Positions 34,359-42,586 of a stretch of 64,000 nucleotides of DNA are shown in pieces. Position 1 is the first letter of the stretch. Each line of letters begins with the position of its first letter. The notes under the pieces are model-generated. The model was not told the origin of the DNA, did not search any database, and saw only the letters and a program-made list of their open reading frames with translations. A program made the position numbers and the translations under genes. The stretch spans positions 164,392 through 228,391 of the forward strand of contig NZ_WBMS02000014.1 in assembly GCF_008923205.2 (NCBI RefSeq), written 5' to 3'. The stretch comes from Actinomadura physcomitrii (GTDB taxonomy: Bacteria > Actinomycetota > Actinomycetes > Streptosporangiales > Streptosporangiaceae).

Positions 34359-34540
34359 GGGGGTTCGGTCTCCTTCGCGGGCTGCCGGCGATGGGCGGGG
34401 TCGCTGATCGCTGCGCCTCCCGTACCCGGGGAACCGCCCCTCACACCGGATCGCGCCTCCGGCGGCGGCCCGCCGCACGGGCGACGTTCGTCGAGTCGCG
34501 CGGCGCGCGGACGGGCGCCCGGCGCGCTCGCGGTGATCGG

Positions 34541-34546
34541 TAGACT
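34541..34546 (+). promoter_or_regulatory. -10 element for the crcB transcript
   Basis: TAGACT fits TANNNT. The expected start near 34553 coincides with the first base of a 7-bp hairpin (34553-34572) that begins the leader. No good -35 is visible. Between 34359 and 34540 I see no gene. Confidence 0.45.
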
Positions 34547-34573
34547 GTGCCCGCGCCTCGGGGGAGAGGCGCC

Positions 34574-34674
34574 ACGGCGGTGGGGCCCGCCGTCCCCGGG
34601 ACGGGGGAGAACCGCGGTGAAGTCCGCCGACGGTCCCTACCGGTGACCGAGGTTTCCGCTGGTAGGAGTGTGCC
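34574..34674 (+). promoter_or_regulatory. probable fluoride riboswitch (crcB motif) with translational switch
   Basis: P1 is ACGGCGG (34574-34580) paired with CCGCCGT (34587-34593). Its loop GGGGCC (34582-34587) can form the pseudoknot with GGTCCC (34632-34637). A second hairpin, AACC-GCGG-TGAAGT-CCGC (34610-34627), precedes CGACGGTCCCTAC, which resembles the conserved TGATGGCxCCTAC end of crcB RNAs. An extra hairpin (34594-34606) is inserted between the two. CCTACC (34636-34641) can instead pair with GGTAGG (34661-34666), which carries the Shine-Dalgarno. Location before two crcB genes strongly supports the call. Confidence 0.68.
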
Positions 34675-35160
34675 GTGCCCGATGCCGTGACGGGACGCCC
34701 CGTCGATCCCGACATCGATCTCAGCGTGCCGCGCCAGCGGTTCGAGCTGCGCCGCGCGCCCTGGACGACGCTCGGCGCGATCGCGGCGGGCGGGATGCTC
34801 GGGGCGCTCGCCCGCCACGGGCTCACCGAGGCGATGCCGTACCGCCCGGGGGAGTTCCCGTGGCCGGTCTTCCTGATCAACGTGTCGGGCTGCCTGGTGA
34901 TCGGGGCGCTGATGGTGCTGATCACCGAGGCGCGGCGGGTGCACCGGCTCGTCCGGCCGTTCCTCGGCGTCGGGGTGCTCGGCGGCTACACCACCTTCTC
35001 CACCCACATCGTCGACTTCCAGAAGGCGCTGTCGGCCGGGGCTCCCGGAACGGGACTGCTGTACCTCGGGGGGACGCTCGCCGCCGCGCTCGCCGCGGTG
35101 TTCGCGGGCGTCCGGCTGGCCCGCCTCGCCGTCCGCGCGCGTCCCGGGGCGCGGTCATGA
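34675..35160 (+). CDS. crcB: fluoride channel CrcB/Fluc, first copy
   Basis: The 161-residue membrane protein has four helices and Fluc signatures: GGMLGALARHGL, the pore motif FLINVSGCLVIG (Asn and Ser line the pore) and GVLGGYTTFSTHIVD, with the phenylalanine-box FS. An N-terminal extension of about 30 residues (MPDAVTGRPVDPD) is not part of the fold. It would dimerise with the second copy to form a heterodimeric F- channel. GTG 34675 follows TAGGAG. A riboswitch controls it. Confidence 0.9.
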   Translation: MPDAVTGRPVDPDIDLSVPRQRFELRRAPWTTLGAIAAGGMLGALARHGLTEAMPYRPGEFPWPVFLINVSGCLVIGALMVLITEARRVHRLVRPFLGVGVLGGYTTFSTHIVDFQKALSAGAPGTGLLYLGGTLAAALAAVFAGVRLARLAVRARPGARS

Positions 35161-35243
35161 GCATCCGGGTCCGGCGGGAAGAACGACCCGGGGAACCGCC
35201 GGCCCCCGTCCCCGCGGGCCGCGCCATGGAAGGGGAGGCGTGA
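35157..35243 (+). CDS. 28-residue ORF bridging the two crcB genes
   Basis: MSIRVRREERPGEPPAPV and ten further residues are encoded. Its ATG overlaps the stop of crcB1 (ATGA) and its TGA overlaps the GTG of crcB2 (GTGA). Translation of crcB2 would therefore be coupled through it. It has a basic, proline-rich sequence and no recognisable domain. It may simply serve coupling, or be a remnant of a longer gene between the crcB copies. Confidence 0.4.
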   Translation: MSIRVRREERPGEPPAPVPAGRAMEGEA

Positions 35244-35602
35244 CGGTCCTGCTCATCGCGCTGGGCGCGGCACTCGGCGCGCCGCTGCGCTACCTCACCG
35301 ACCGGGCCGTGCAGGCCCGGCACGACTCGCTGTTCCCGTGGGGGACGTTCACCGTCAACGTGGCGGGGTCCGCGCTGCTGGGGTTCCTCGCGGCGCTGCC
35401 CGCGTCCGGTGGGCCGATGGCGTTCGCCGGGACGGGGCTCTGCGGCGCGCTGACGACCTACTCCACGTTCGGTTACGAGACGCTGCGGCTGGCCGAGGAC
35501 GGCGCCCGCTTCTACGCCGTCCTCAACGCGGCCGCGAGCGTCGCCGGCGGGCTCGGCGCCGCGTACTGCGGGATGGCGCTCGCGCAGGCGTTCACGGGCT
35601 GA
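35240..35602 (+). CDS. crcB: fluoride channel CrcB/Fluc, second copy
   Basis: The 120-residue protein is of normal Fluc length. It has LGAPLRYLTDRAVQ, the pore segment FTVNVAGSALLGFLAAL and GLCGALTTYSTFGYET. The two copies differ clearly, as expected for antiparallel heterodimeric Fluc channels. The GTG start overlaps the bridging ORF, and the Shine-Dalgarno is GGAAGGGGAGG. Confidence 0.9.
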   Translation: MTVLLIALGAALGAPLRYLTDRAVQARHDSLFPWGTFTVNVAGSALLGFLAALPASGGPMAFAGTGLCGALTTYSTFGYETLRLAEDGARFYAVLNAAASVAGGLGAAYCGMALAQAFTG

Positions 35603-35834
35603 CGCCGCGCACCGCGCAGTACCGCACAGCACCGCTTCGCTGGCGGAACGTGGCGCGGCCCAGGCTCGCTGACCAAGGGACCTTGCAGAACCCGGCCGGC
35701 GAGTGGGCCGCGATGAGACTCTTCCCAGCCGCCCCTTTCGGTAAACCGGCAGGTGTCTCAACTGTCACGGCGCATGGACGCGCGGTTGCCGGGTAGCAGG
35801 CACCAGCGTGCCGCCCAGGGAGAGGATCGACGGC
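35603..35834. other. 232-bp gene-free region with a short 10-bp tandem repeat
   Basis: Three imperfect copies of ACCGC(G/A)CAG(T/C) lie at 35611-35640, just after crcB2. The remainder, including GGTAAACCGG near 35741, presumably carries the promoter of the following gene. No coding potential is apparent. Confidence 0.5.
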
Positions 35835-36722
35835 GTGCGGGCACTGGTGACCGGATGGCCGAGCTTCCTGCACGGCGAGGCCACCGCGGGGGACGTCCTG
35901 GCGATGGAGGCCGTCCGGCGGGCGCTCGACGGCGCCGGGATCGGCTGCGACCTGGCCTGGAGCCCCGTCTTCCGCCCGGGCGGCCTCGACCTCGCCGCCG
36001 CGGACCCGGCGCGCTACACCCACCTGGTGTTCGCCTGCGGGCCGCTGCACGGCGCGCAGGTCGAGGACCTGCACCACCGGTACGCGCGCTGCCGGCGCGT
36101 CGCGGTCGGCGTCTCGGTCATCGACCCCGGCGACCCCGCCGTCACCGGCTTCGACGCCGTCCTGCCGAGGGACGCGCCGGGGACGGCGGCGCGGCACGAC
36201 CTGGCGGCGCTGCCGGAGACCCGGCGGGTGCCCGTCGCCGGCGTCGTCCTCGCCCCCGGCCAGCGCGAGTACGGCGCGCGCCGCCGCCATGAGCGGATCG
36301 AGGCCGAGCTCACGGCCTGGCTCGCCGGTCTCGACTGCGCGCGGCTGCCCCTCGACACCCGGCTCGACCCGCGCGACTGGCGGCTGTTCGCCACGGCCGC
36401 CGAACTGGAGTCCGCGCTGCGCCGCCTCGACGTGGTCGTCACGACGCGCCTGCACGGGCTCGTCCTCGCGCTGAAGAACGGCGTCCCGGCCCTGGCCGTC
36501 GACCCGGTGGCCGGCGGCGCGAAGGTCGCCGCGCAGGCCCGCGCCTGGTCGTGGCCCGCGCTGGTCACCGCGGGGGAGCGGGACGCGCCGCCGCTGCTGG
36601 ACCCGGCGGAGCTCGACCGGTGGTGGCGGTGGTGCCTGGCGCCCGGGGGCGCGGGCCGCACCCCCGCCCAGCCCCCCTCCGCCGGCCTCCTCACCGACCT
36701 CCTGGCCGCCCTCCGCGCCTGA
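35835..36722 (+). CDS. polysaccharide pyruvyltransferase-like protein
   Basis: The 295-residue protein resembles the GT-B-like pyruvyltransferase family. It has an N-terminal half with LVTGWPSFLHGEATAGDVLAMEA and FACGPLHG, and a C-terminal half with the conserved TTRLHGLVLALKNGVPALAVDPV. The family transfers pyruvate ketals to sugars of surface polysaccharides. I start at GTG 35835, after AGGGAGAGGA; an upstream GTG at 35808 is possible. It converges on the heptose operon and probably serves the same glycan. Confidence 0.72.
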   Translation: MRALVTGWPSFLHGEATAGDVLAMEAVRRALDGAGIGCDLAWSPVFRPGGLDLAAADPARYTHLVFACGPLHGAQVEDLHHRYARCRRVAVGVSVIDPGDPAVTGFDAVLPRDAPGTAARHDLAALPETRRVPVAGVVLAPGQREYGARRRHERIEAELTAWLAGLDCARLPLDTRLDPRDWRLFATAAELESALRRLDVVVTTRLHGLVLALKNGVPALAVDPVAGGAKVAAQARAWSWPALVTAGERDAPPLLDPAELDRWWRWCLAPGGAGRTPAQPPSAGLLTDLLAALRA

Positions 36723-36740
36723 GCCCGCGCGTGCGCACGC

Positions 36741-37697
36741 CTAGGCGGGACGGGCGATGAGCAGCTCGCGGGAGAACCACTCGATGGTGGAGCGCAGCCC
36801 CTCCTCGATGCCGAAGCGGGGGCGCCAGCCGAGCACCTCCTCGGCGAGCGCGGTGTCCGGCCGCCGCACCTTCGGGTCGTCCCGCGGCCGGTCGACGAAC
36901 CGGATCCGCGACGGCGACCCGGTCAGCTCCACGACCACCCGGGCGAGGTCGCCCATCGAGATCTCGTAGGGGCTGCCGATGTTGACCGGCCCCGGATGCT
37001 CCGCCATCGCGAGCGCGATGATGCCGCGGACGGTGTCGCGGACGTGGCAGATCGACCGGGTCTGCGAGCCGTCGCCCGTCACGGTGAGGTCCTCGCCGGT
37101 GAGCGCCTGCCGCAGGAACGTCGGGACCGCCCGGCCGTCGTCGGGGCGCATCCGCGGCCCGTAGCTGTTGAAGATCCGCACGATCCCGCTGTCCAGGCCG
37201 CGGGAGAGCCGGAACGCCGACGTCAGCGCCTCCCCGAACCGCTTGGCCTCGTCGTAGACGCTGCGCGGGCCGACCGGGTTGACGTTCCCCCAGTACGTCT
37301 CCGGCTGCGGGTGCACCAGCGGGTCCCCGTACACCTCCGACGTGGACGCCAGCACGAACCGGGCGCCCTTCTCCTCGGCGAGCTCCAGCGCGTTGCGGGT
37401 GCCCTGGCTGCCGACCTCCAGCGTCTGGATCGGGTACCGCAGGTAGTCCGCGGGGGACGCCGACGACGCCAGGTGGAACACGTAGCCGACGTCGCCGGGC
37501 ACGTGCACCGGCTCGGTGAGGTCGCGCCTCAGGAACCGGAAATCGCGCCGGCCGGCGAGGTGCGCGATGTTGCGGGACGTGCCGGTCAGCAGGTTGTCCA
37601 GGCAGACCACCGAGATGTCCTGGGCCAGCAGCGCCTCGCACAGGTGCGAGCCGAGGAAGCCGGACCCTCCGGTCACGACGGCGCGGGCATGCCTCAT
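36741..37697 (-). CDS. UDP-glucuronate decarboxylase-like NAD-dependent epimerase/dehydratase
   Basis: The 318-residue extended SDR has GGSGFLGSHL at the N-terminus, HLASSASPADYLRYPIQTL, TSEVYGDPLVHPQPETYWG, catalytic YDEAK, and IVRIFNSYGPRMRPDDGR. The WGNVNP and SEVYGDP signatures are those of UDP-xylose synthase (UXS), which decarboxylates UDP-glucuronate to UDP-xylose. Last gene of the ten-gene minus-strand operon, after AGGAGGAACC. An alternative is a dTDP-sugar dehydratase; an HldD-type heptose epimerase cannot be excluded from sequence reading. Confidence 0.8.
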   Translation of the reverse strand: MRHARAVVTGGSGFLGSHLCEALLAQDISVVCLDNLLTGTSRNIAHLAGRRDFRFLRRDLTEPVHVPGDVGYVFHLASSASPADYLRYPIQTLEVGSQGTRNALELAEEKGARFVLASTSEVYGDPLVHPQPETYWGNVNPVGPRSVYDEAKRFGEALTSAFRLSRGLDSGIVRIFNSYGPRMRPDDGRAVPTFLRQALTGEDLTVTGDGSQTRSICHVRDTVRGIIALAMAEHPGPVNIGSPYEISMGDLARVVVELTGSPSRIRFVDRPRDDPKVRRPDTALAEEVLGWRPRFGIEEGLRSTIEWFSRELLIARPA

Positions 37698-37705
37698 GGT
37701 TCCTC

Positions 37706-38644
37706 CTAAGCGTGTAGCGTGAGCGCCTTCCCGGCGGCCTCGACGGCCTGGTCCGCGGAGATCTCCAGCAGGCCCGGGTGGGGTTCGCCGCCGTGCGGGT
37801 CGCCGGACCGCCCCGCCCACAGCACCCGGTGCTCGGCCCGGTCGGGCGGCCCCCACCGGGCGGGGGGCGTCGGCCCGAACAGCAGCACCGACGGCGTGCG
37901 GAAGGCGGTCGCGAGGTGCGCGACGCCGGTGTCGCCGCAGACCACCAGCCGGGCGCCGGCGACGAGCGCGGCCAGCTGCGGCAGGTGGGTGCGGCCGGCG
38001 AGGTCGTCCCGCGGGTCCAGGCCCGCGAGCTCCACGACGCCGTGCGCGAGCGCCCCCTCGCCCGGGCCGCCGGTGACGACGACCCGCTCGCCGCCGGCGC
38101 GCAGCGCCGCCGCGACCGCCGCGAACCGCTCCGCCGGCCAGCGCCGCGCCGGGAACGCGGCGCCCGGATGGACGACGACGGCGCCGGGCGCGGGCGAGGG
38201 GACCGCCGGCGCAGCCAGGTCCAGGTCGTCGGGGTCGGCGTCGAACCCGTAGGCGCGCACCAGCCGGCACCAGCGCGCCACCTCGTGCTCGCCCGGATCC
38301 CAGTCGGGCCCGTCGGTGTGCAGCGCGCCGGTGTGCGCGAACGCCAGCAGCCGGCCGGGCCGCAGCGCCGCCAGCACCCGGTGGCTCCGCGGGCCGCGGC
38401 CGTGCAGGTTGACGGCCGCGCCCACCGGCCCCGCGGACGGCAGCGGGCCGAGCCCGGAGTCCGCCGGCAGGACGTCGTCGACCGCGCCCGTCGCCAGCGC
38501 CAGCGGCGCCAGCGCGGGCGGCGCGGCGAGCGTGATCCGCGCGCCGGGCATGCCGCGCCGCAGCGCCCGCAGCGCGGGCACCGCGGTGAGCAGGTCGCCC
38601 AGCCCGAGCGCCCGCAGCACCAGCGCGCGGCGGGCGGCCGTCAC
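37706..38644 (-). CDS. glycosyltransferase family 9 (heptosyltransferase type), copy 1
   Basis: The 312-residue GT-B protein has the GT9 signatures: LRALGLGDLLTAVPALRAL at the start, VVVHPGAAFPARRWPAERFA in the middle, and the nucleotide-sugar site GDTGVAHLATAFRTPSVLLFGPTPPARWGP. GT9 enzymes use ADP-heptose in Gram-negative LPS, and HldE and GmhA are encoded two and three genes upstream. The GTG start overlaps the stop of the SDR gene. Confidence 0.86.
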   Translation of the reverse strand: MTAARRALVLRALGLGDLLTAVPALRALRRGMPGARITLAAPPALAPLALATGAVDDVLPADSGLGPLPSAGPVGAAVNLHGRGPRSHRVLAALRPGRLLAFAHTGALHTDGPDWDPGEHEVARWCRLVRAYGFDADPDDLDLAAPAVPSPAPGAVVVHPGAAFPARRWPAERFAAVAAALRAGGERVVVTGGPGEGALAHGVVELAGLDPRDDLAGRTHLPQLAALVAGARLVVCGDTGVAHLATAFRTPSVLLFGPTPPARWGPPDRAEHRVLWAGRSGDPHGGEPHPGLLEISADQAVEAAGKALTLHA

Positions 38645-39318
38645 GGCCACGAGGGCTCCTTCGACGGGCAGACGACCATCTCGCGCACCTCGCAGCCGGG
38701 CGGCTGCCGCAGCGCGAAGGCGATCGCGGCGGCGACGTCCTCCGGCCGGTTCAGCTGGGCGTCCGGCCCCGGCCTGTACCGCTCGGTGCGGTCGTCGAAG
38801 AACGCGGTGTCCATCCCGCCCGGCACGATCATCGTGACGGCGACCTTCCCGGCCGTCTCCGCGGCCAGCGCGCGCGTGAACCCGACGACGCCGAACTTGG
38901 ACGCGCAGTACGCGGTGGCGTCGCTCAGCGCCCGCAGGCCGAGCGTCGAGGCGACCGTGACGACCCGCCCCATCGGCTCGTTCTCCAGGTAGGGGAGCGC
39001 GGCTCGGATCACCGCGGCCGTGCCGAGCAGGTTCACCTGCACGACCCGCTCCCAGTCCTCGGCCGGCACGTCGCACAGCGTGCCGCAGGCGTCGGTGCCG
39101 GCGGCGGTGACGACCGCGTTCAGGCCGCCCGCCGCGCGCGCCAGCCCGTGCACGGCCCGCTCGGCGCAGCGCCGGTCCGCCAGGTCCGCCTGCATGTGCT
39201 CGAAGTCGTCCTTCGGGGGGTGCCGGTCGAGGACGAGGGGCCGTCCCCCGTCCTCGGCGACCTTGCGCGCGACGGCCGCGCCGAGTCCGGAGGCCCCGCC
39301 GGTGATGAGGACGTTCAT
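38641..39318 (-). CDS. short-chain dehydrogenase of the heptose locus
   Basis: The 225-residue classical SDR has TGGASGLGAAVARKV, a shortened nucleotide-binding segment, VVTAAGTD and catalytic YCASK. Coupled by ATGA to hldE and by GTGA to a GT9 gene, it most likely modifies an activated sugar. It is too short and of the wrong SDR class to be HldD, so its exact reaction is open. Confidence 0.82.
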   Translation of the reverse strand: MNVLITGGASGLGAAVARKVAEDGGRPLVLDRHPPKDDFEHMQADLADRRCAERAVHGLARAAGGLNAVVTAAGTDACGTLCDVPAEDWERVVQVNLLGTAAVIRAALPYLENEPMGRVVTVASTLGLRALSDATAYCASKFGVVGFTRALAAETAGKVAVTMIVPGGMDTAFFDDRTERYRPGPDAQLNRPEDVAAAIAFALRQPPGCEVREMVVCPSKEPSWP

Positions 39319-40730
39319 GACGCGTTTCCCTTCGAGGTCGGTCGGGCGTTCGTGGTGGACAGCAGGCGCGTGGTGGAGCGCCCTTCCAGCAGGGGCAGCA
39401 GGACCACCTCTCCGTTGTGCGCCCGGACCGTCTCGGCCTCGGGCAGGATCGTCCCGGCGTAGTCGGCGCCCTTGACCCAGACGTCGGGGCGCAGCCGCTC
39501 CAGCAGCGGCGCCGGGGTGTCGTCGTCGAACACGACCGCGGCGTCCACGTCGCTGAGCGCCTCCAGCACCCGGACGCGGTCCGCGGCGGGCGTCACCGGG
39601 CGGGTCGGGCCCTTGCGGCGCCGCACCGAGGCGTCGGAGTTCACGCAGACGATCAGGCAGTCGCCGAGCCTCCGGGCCTGCTGCAGCATGTGGACGTGCC
39701 CGGCGTGCAGCAGGTCGAAGCAGCCGCCGGTCGCCACGACCGTGCCGCCCGCCCGCCGCGTCCGCTCGACGACGTCCCAGGCGTCCTCCCCGCGCTCGGG
39801 GACGAGCCGGGCCGTGCCGGACTCGGCGAGCTGCGCCGCGACGGCCGCCGCCGCGCCCGCCCGGACGTAGTCCGACGCGCGCCGCACGCCCGCGGTGACG
39901 GCGCCGGTGAGCGACGCCCCGTCCGCGAGCGCCTCCACCGTACCGGCGGCGAATCTGTCGCCCGCGCCGCAGGCGTCGCCGCGGGCCGGGTCGGCGGGCG
40001 CCAGGAACGGCGCCTCCGACCCGTCGCACAGCAGCGCGCCCTCCGACCCGAGCGTGATCGCGACGCCCTCGATGCCCCACGACCGGCCGAGGTGCCGGCC
40101 GCGGCGGCCCGCCGCCGACAGCCCGAACCCGGTGATGTCGGCGCCGTCCGCGGCCGCCAGCCGCGCGGCCTCCTCCTCGTTCGGGGTGAGCAGCCGCGTC
40201 CCCGGCACCGGCGCCTCGCCGCGCGGATGCGGGTCCCACACCACCGGGACGCCGCGCGGCAGCGCGGCGAGCAGCGACCGGACGGCGCGGTGCCGGGTCA
40301 CCCCGCGCCCGTAGTCGGAGACCAGCACCGCGCCGGCCCCCGCGATCGCGTCGGTGACGCGCGGGCCGACGGGCCCGTCGAGGGCCCGCCCCTCCCCGGC
40401 GTCCAGGCGCGCCACCGACTGGTCTCCCGACCGGATGCGCAGCTTGCAGGGGGTGCCGCCGTGCAGGTGGAACGCGGCGACCTCCATGTGCCGCTCCAGC
40501 ATGGCGCGCAGCCGCCGCCCCGGCTCGTCGTCGGCGAGCGCGGTGACCAGCACGACCTCGCGGCCGCCGGCCGCCGCCAGCAGCGCGGCCAGCCCGGCGC
40601 CGCCGGGCCGGGCGTGCTCCTCCGCCTGCTCGACGACCGGGACGGGCGCGTCCGGGCACAGCCGGCTGCTCGTGCCGACGATGTCGACGTCGAGCAGCAC
40701 GTCGCCCACCACCACCAGCGGTGCGCTCAT
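39315..40730 (-). CDS. hldE: bifunctional heptose 7-phosphate kinase/heptose 1-phosphate adenylyltransferase
   Basis: The 471-residue protein has two domains. Residues 1-320 form a PfkB kinase (GDVLLDVDIVG, ARPGGAGLAALLAAAGG, LTPNEEE, catalytic GDACGAGDRFAAG) that makes heptose 1,7-bisphosphate. Residues 335-471 form a cytidylyltransferase-fold domain with the HxGH signature in GGCFDLLHAGHVHML, which makes ADP-heptose. The kinase consensus DTxGAGD reads DACGAGD here. It is preceded by gmhA and overlaps the SDR gene by ATGA. Confidence 0.93.
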   Translation of the reverse strand: MSAPLVVVGDVLLDVDIVGTSSRLCPDAPVPVVEQAEEHARPGGAGLAALLAAAGGREVVLVTALADDEPGRRLRAMLERHMEVAAFHLHGGTPCKLRIRSGDQSVARLDAGEGRALDGPVGPRVTDAIAGAGAVLVSDYGRGVTRHRAVRSLLAALPRGVPVVWDPHPRGEAPVPGTRLLTPNEEEAARLAAADGADITGFGLSAAGRRGRHLGRSWGIEGVAITLGSEGALLCDGSEAPFLAPADPARGDACGAGDRFAAGTVEALADGASLTGAVTAGVRRASDYVRAGAAAAVAAQLAESGTARLVPERGEDAWDVVERTRRAGGTVVATGGCFDLLHAGHVHMLQQARRLGDCLIVCVNSDASVRRRKGPTRPVTPAADRVRVLEALSDVDAAVVFDDDTPAPLLERLRPDVWVKGADYAGTILPEAETVRAHNGEVVLLPLLEGRSTTRLLSTTNARPTSKGNAS

Positions 40731-40757
40731 CTCGCCTCCTCGCTCCGCACGCTCCGA

Positions 40758-41369
40758 TCAGCCATGGGCCACGCCCAAGGCGTCGTCGACCACCCCGCAG
40801 AGCAGGTGCACCGCGGCGAGGTGGATCTCCTGGACGGTCGATGTCGCACCGGCCCGCACGGTGACCGCGTCGTGGCAGGCGTCGGCGAGCGGGTTCGGGC
40901 CGGGTCCGGTCACCGCCCACGCCGTCATGCCGAGCTCGCGCGCCCGGTCCGCCGCGGCGATCACGTTGCGGCTGCGGCCGCTGGTCGACAGGCACACCAG
41001 CACGTCGCCGGGGCGGCCGTGCGCCTGCACCTGCCGGGCGAACACGTGCGCGGCGCCGTAGTCGTTGCCGATCGCCGTGACAGAGGAGGTGTCGCCGTGC
41101 AGCGGGATCGCCGACAGCGGCCGGCGCTCGTCCTCGAACCGGCCGACGAGCTCGGCGGTCAGATGCTGGGCCTCGGCGGCGCTGCCGCCGTTCCCGCAGG
41201 CGAGCAGCCGCCCGCCGGCGCGCAGCACGCCCGCGAGCCGGCGGCCCCACGCCTCGATGGTGGGGACCTGCGCGCGGAACTCCAGCGCCGCCTCCGCGAG
41301 CGCCTCCAGCCGCCGGTCCTGCGCGGTGGCGGTGCGCGTCCGCGCGATCCGCTGCGTGGTGGCCGTCAT
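40758..41369 (-). CDS. gmhA: sedoheptulose 7-phosphate isomerase
   Basis: The 203-residue SIS-domain protein has CGNGGSAAEAQHLTAELVGRF, DTSSVTAIGNDYG and LSTSGRSRNVIAAAD, all diagnostic of GmhA/phosphoheptose isomerase. It makes D-glycero-D-manno-heptose 7-phosphate from sedoheptulose 7-phosphate, the first heptose step. Its ATG overlaps the stop of the upstream glycosyltransferase (TGATG). A 27-bp gap separates it from hldE. Confidence 0.92.
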   Translation of the reverse strand: MTATTQRIARTRTATAQDRRLEALAEAALEFRAQVPTIEAWGRRLAGVLRAGGRLLACGNGGSAAEAQHLTAELVGRFEDERRPLSAIPLHGDTSSVTAIGNDYGAAHVFARQVQAHGRPGDVLVCLSTSGRSRNVIAAADRARELGMTAWAVTGPGPNPLADACHDAVTVRAGATSTVQEIHLAAVHLLCGVVDDALGVAHG

Positions 41370-42586
41370 CAGGCGGCCACCCCGCTCGGCGCCGCGGCGC
41401 GCGCGTAGACGCCGGCCGTGTCGGCGGCGACCCGCGTCCAGGAGTAGCGCTCGCGGGCGCGGTCGCCCGCCGCGAACCCCATCGCGGCGCGGCCCGCCGG
41501 ATCGTCCAGCAGCGCCCGGATCGCGGCGGCCGCCGCCCGCGGGTCGCGCGGCGGGACCAGCACGCCGGTGGCGCCGTCCGCGACGGTGTCCAGATGGCCG
41601 CCGACGGCGCTCGCCACGACCGGGACGCCGCACGCCATCGCCTCCAGCGGGACCATCCCGAACGGCTCGTACCAGGGCAGCGTCACCACCAGGCTCGCCG
41701 ACCGCAGCAGCGGCGGCACCTGCTCGCGGCCGAGCCGGCCGAGGAACTCCACCCGCCCCGCGACGCCCGCCTCCGCCGCGACGCGCCGCAGCCGCCGCAC
41801 CTCGGCGTCGCCGTCCAGGTCGCCGCGCGGCGGCCCGCCGGCGACGGCCAGCTCGGCGTCCGGCAGGTGCGCCAGCGCCCGGATCGCGGTGTCCACGCCC
41901 TTGCGCTCGACGAGCCGCGACAGCACGACGAGCCGGCGCCGCTCCCGGCCGTCCGAGCGGTGCCCGTCCGGGGTGAACAGCCCGAGGTCGACACCGCACG
42001 GCACCACCGAGATCCGCTCCCGCGGCACCTGCATCGCGGTCAGCTCGACGACCTCGTCGGCGCAGGTGGCGATGACCGCCTCGGCGGACAGGCCGATCGC
42101 GCGCTCCAGCTCCAGGCGCGCCGGGGGGCTGGTGTCCCTGCCGCCCTGGTGGTGCCGCTTCACGGTGCCGAGCGCGTGGTAGGTCTGCACCACCGGGACG
42201 CGCCGCGCCAGGGCCGGCGCGGACGCCTGCAGCGCGGCGAGCCCGCTCATCCAGAAGTGCGCGTGTGCCACGTCCGGAGGCTCGGCTGCCCAGCGCTGCT
42301 CGAGGTAGAGCCCGAAGTCGCGCATCCACGGCAGCAGGTCGTCCTTGGCGATGCGCTCGGCCGGCCCCGCCGGGACGTGCTCGACGGTCACGCCGGGCGC
42401 GAGGCGCACCCGGCGCGGCAGGGCGGGCGCGTCCCGCCGCGTGTACACGGTGACGTAGTGGCCCTGGCGGCCGAGCTCGGACGCCAGTTCCGCGACGAAC
42501 ACGTTCTGGCCGCCGCCGTCCGCTCCGCCCAGCCCGGCCCTGGCGGCCAGCGGGCTGGCGTGCTCGGAGATCATGGCAATCCTCAT
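41369..42586 (-). CDS. GT4-family glycosyltransferase
   Basis: The 405-residue GT-B enzyme has an N-terminal acceptor domain (ISEHASPLAARAGLGGADGGGQNVFVAELA) and a C-terminal donor domain with LVVLSRLVERKGVDTAI, SLVVTLPWYEPFGMVPLEAMACGVPVVAS and GVLVPPRDP. The GGADGGGQNV loop resembles that of actinobacterial sucrose-phosphate-synthase-like and MshA-like enzymes. It is in the heptose operon, coupled on both sides, so it probably adds a sugar to the same glycan. Confidence 0.88.
   Translation of the reverse strand: MRIAMISEHASPLAARAGLGGADGGGQNVFVAELASELGRQGHYVTVYTRRDAPALPRRVRLAPGVTVEHVPAGPAERIAKDDLLPWMRDFGLYLEQRWAAEPPDVAHAHFWMSGLAALQASAPALARRVPVVQTYHALGTVKRHHQGGRDTSPPARLELERAIGLSAEAVIATCADEVVELTAMQVPRERISVVPCGVDLGLFTPDGHRSDGRERRRLVVLSRLVERKGVDTAIRALAHLPDAELAVAGGPPRGDLDGDAEVRRLRRVAAEAGVAGRVEFLGRLGREQVPPLLRSASLVVTLPWYEPFGMVPLEAMACGVPVVASAVGGHLDTVADGATGVLVPPRDPRAAAAAIRALLDDPAGRAAMGFAAGDRARERYSWTRVAADTAGVYARAAAPSGVAA

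Noticed and set aside
34574..34660. Cobalamin riboswitch in the crcB leader
   Set aside because: Parts such as ACGGTCCC-TACCGGTGACC resemble a B12 element, but the conserved GCCACTG box is missing, and the crcB context and pseudoknot fit a fluoride aptamer better.
36729..36740. GCGTGCGCACGC as a terminator between the convergent pyruvyltransferase and UXS genes
   Set aside because: It is a palindrome with no loop, too short to be a convincing hairpin.
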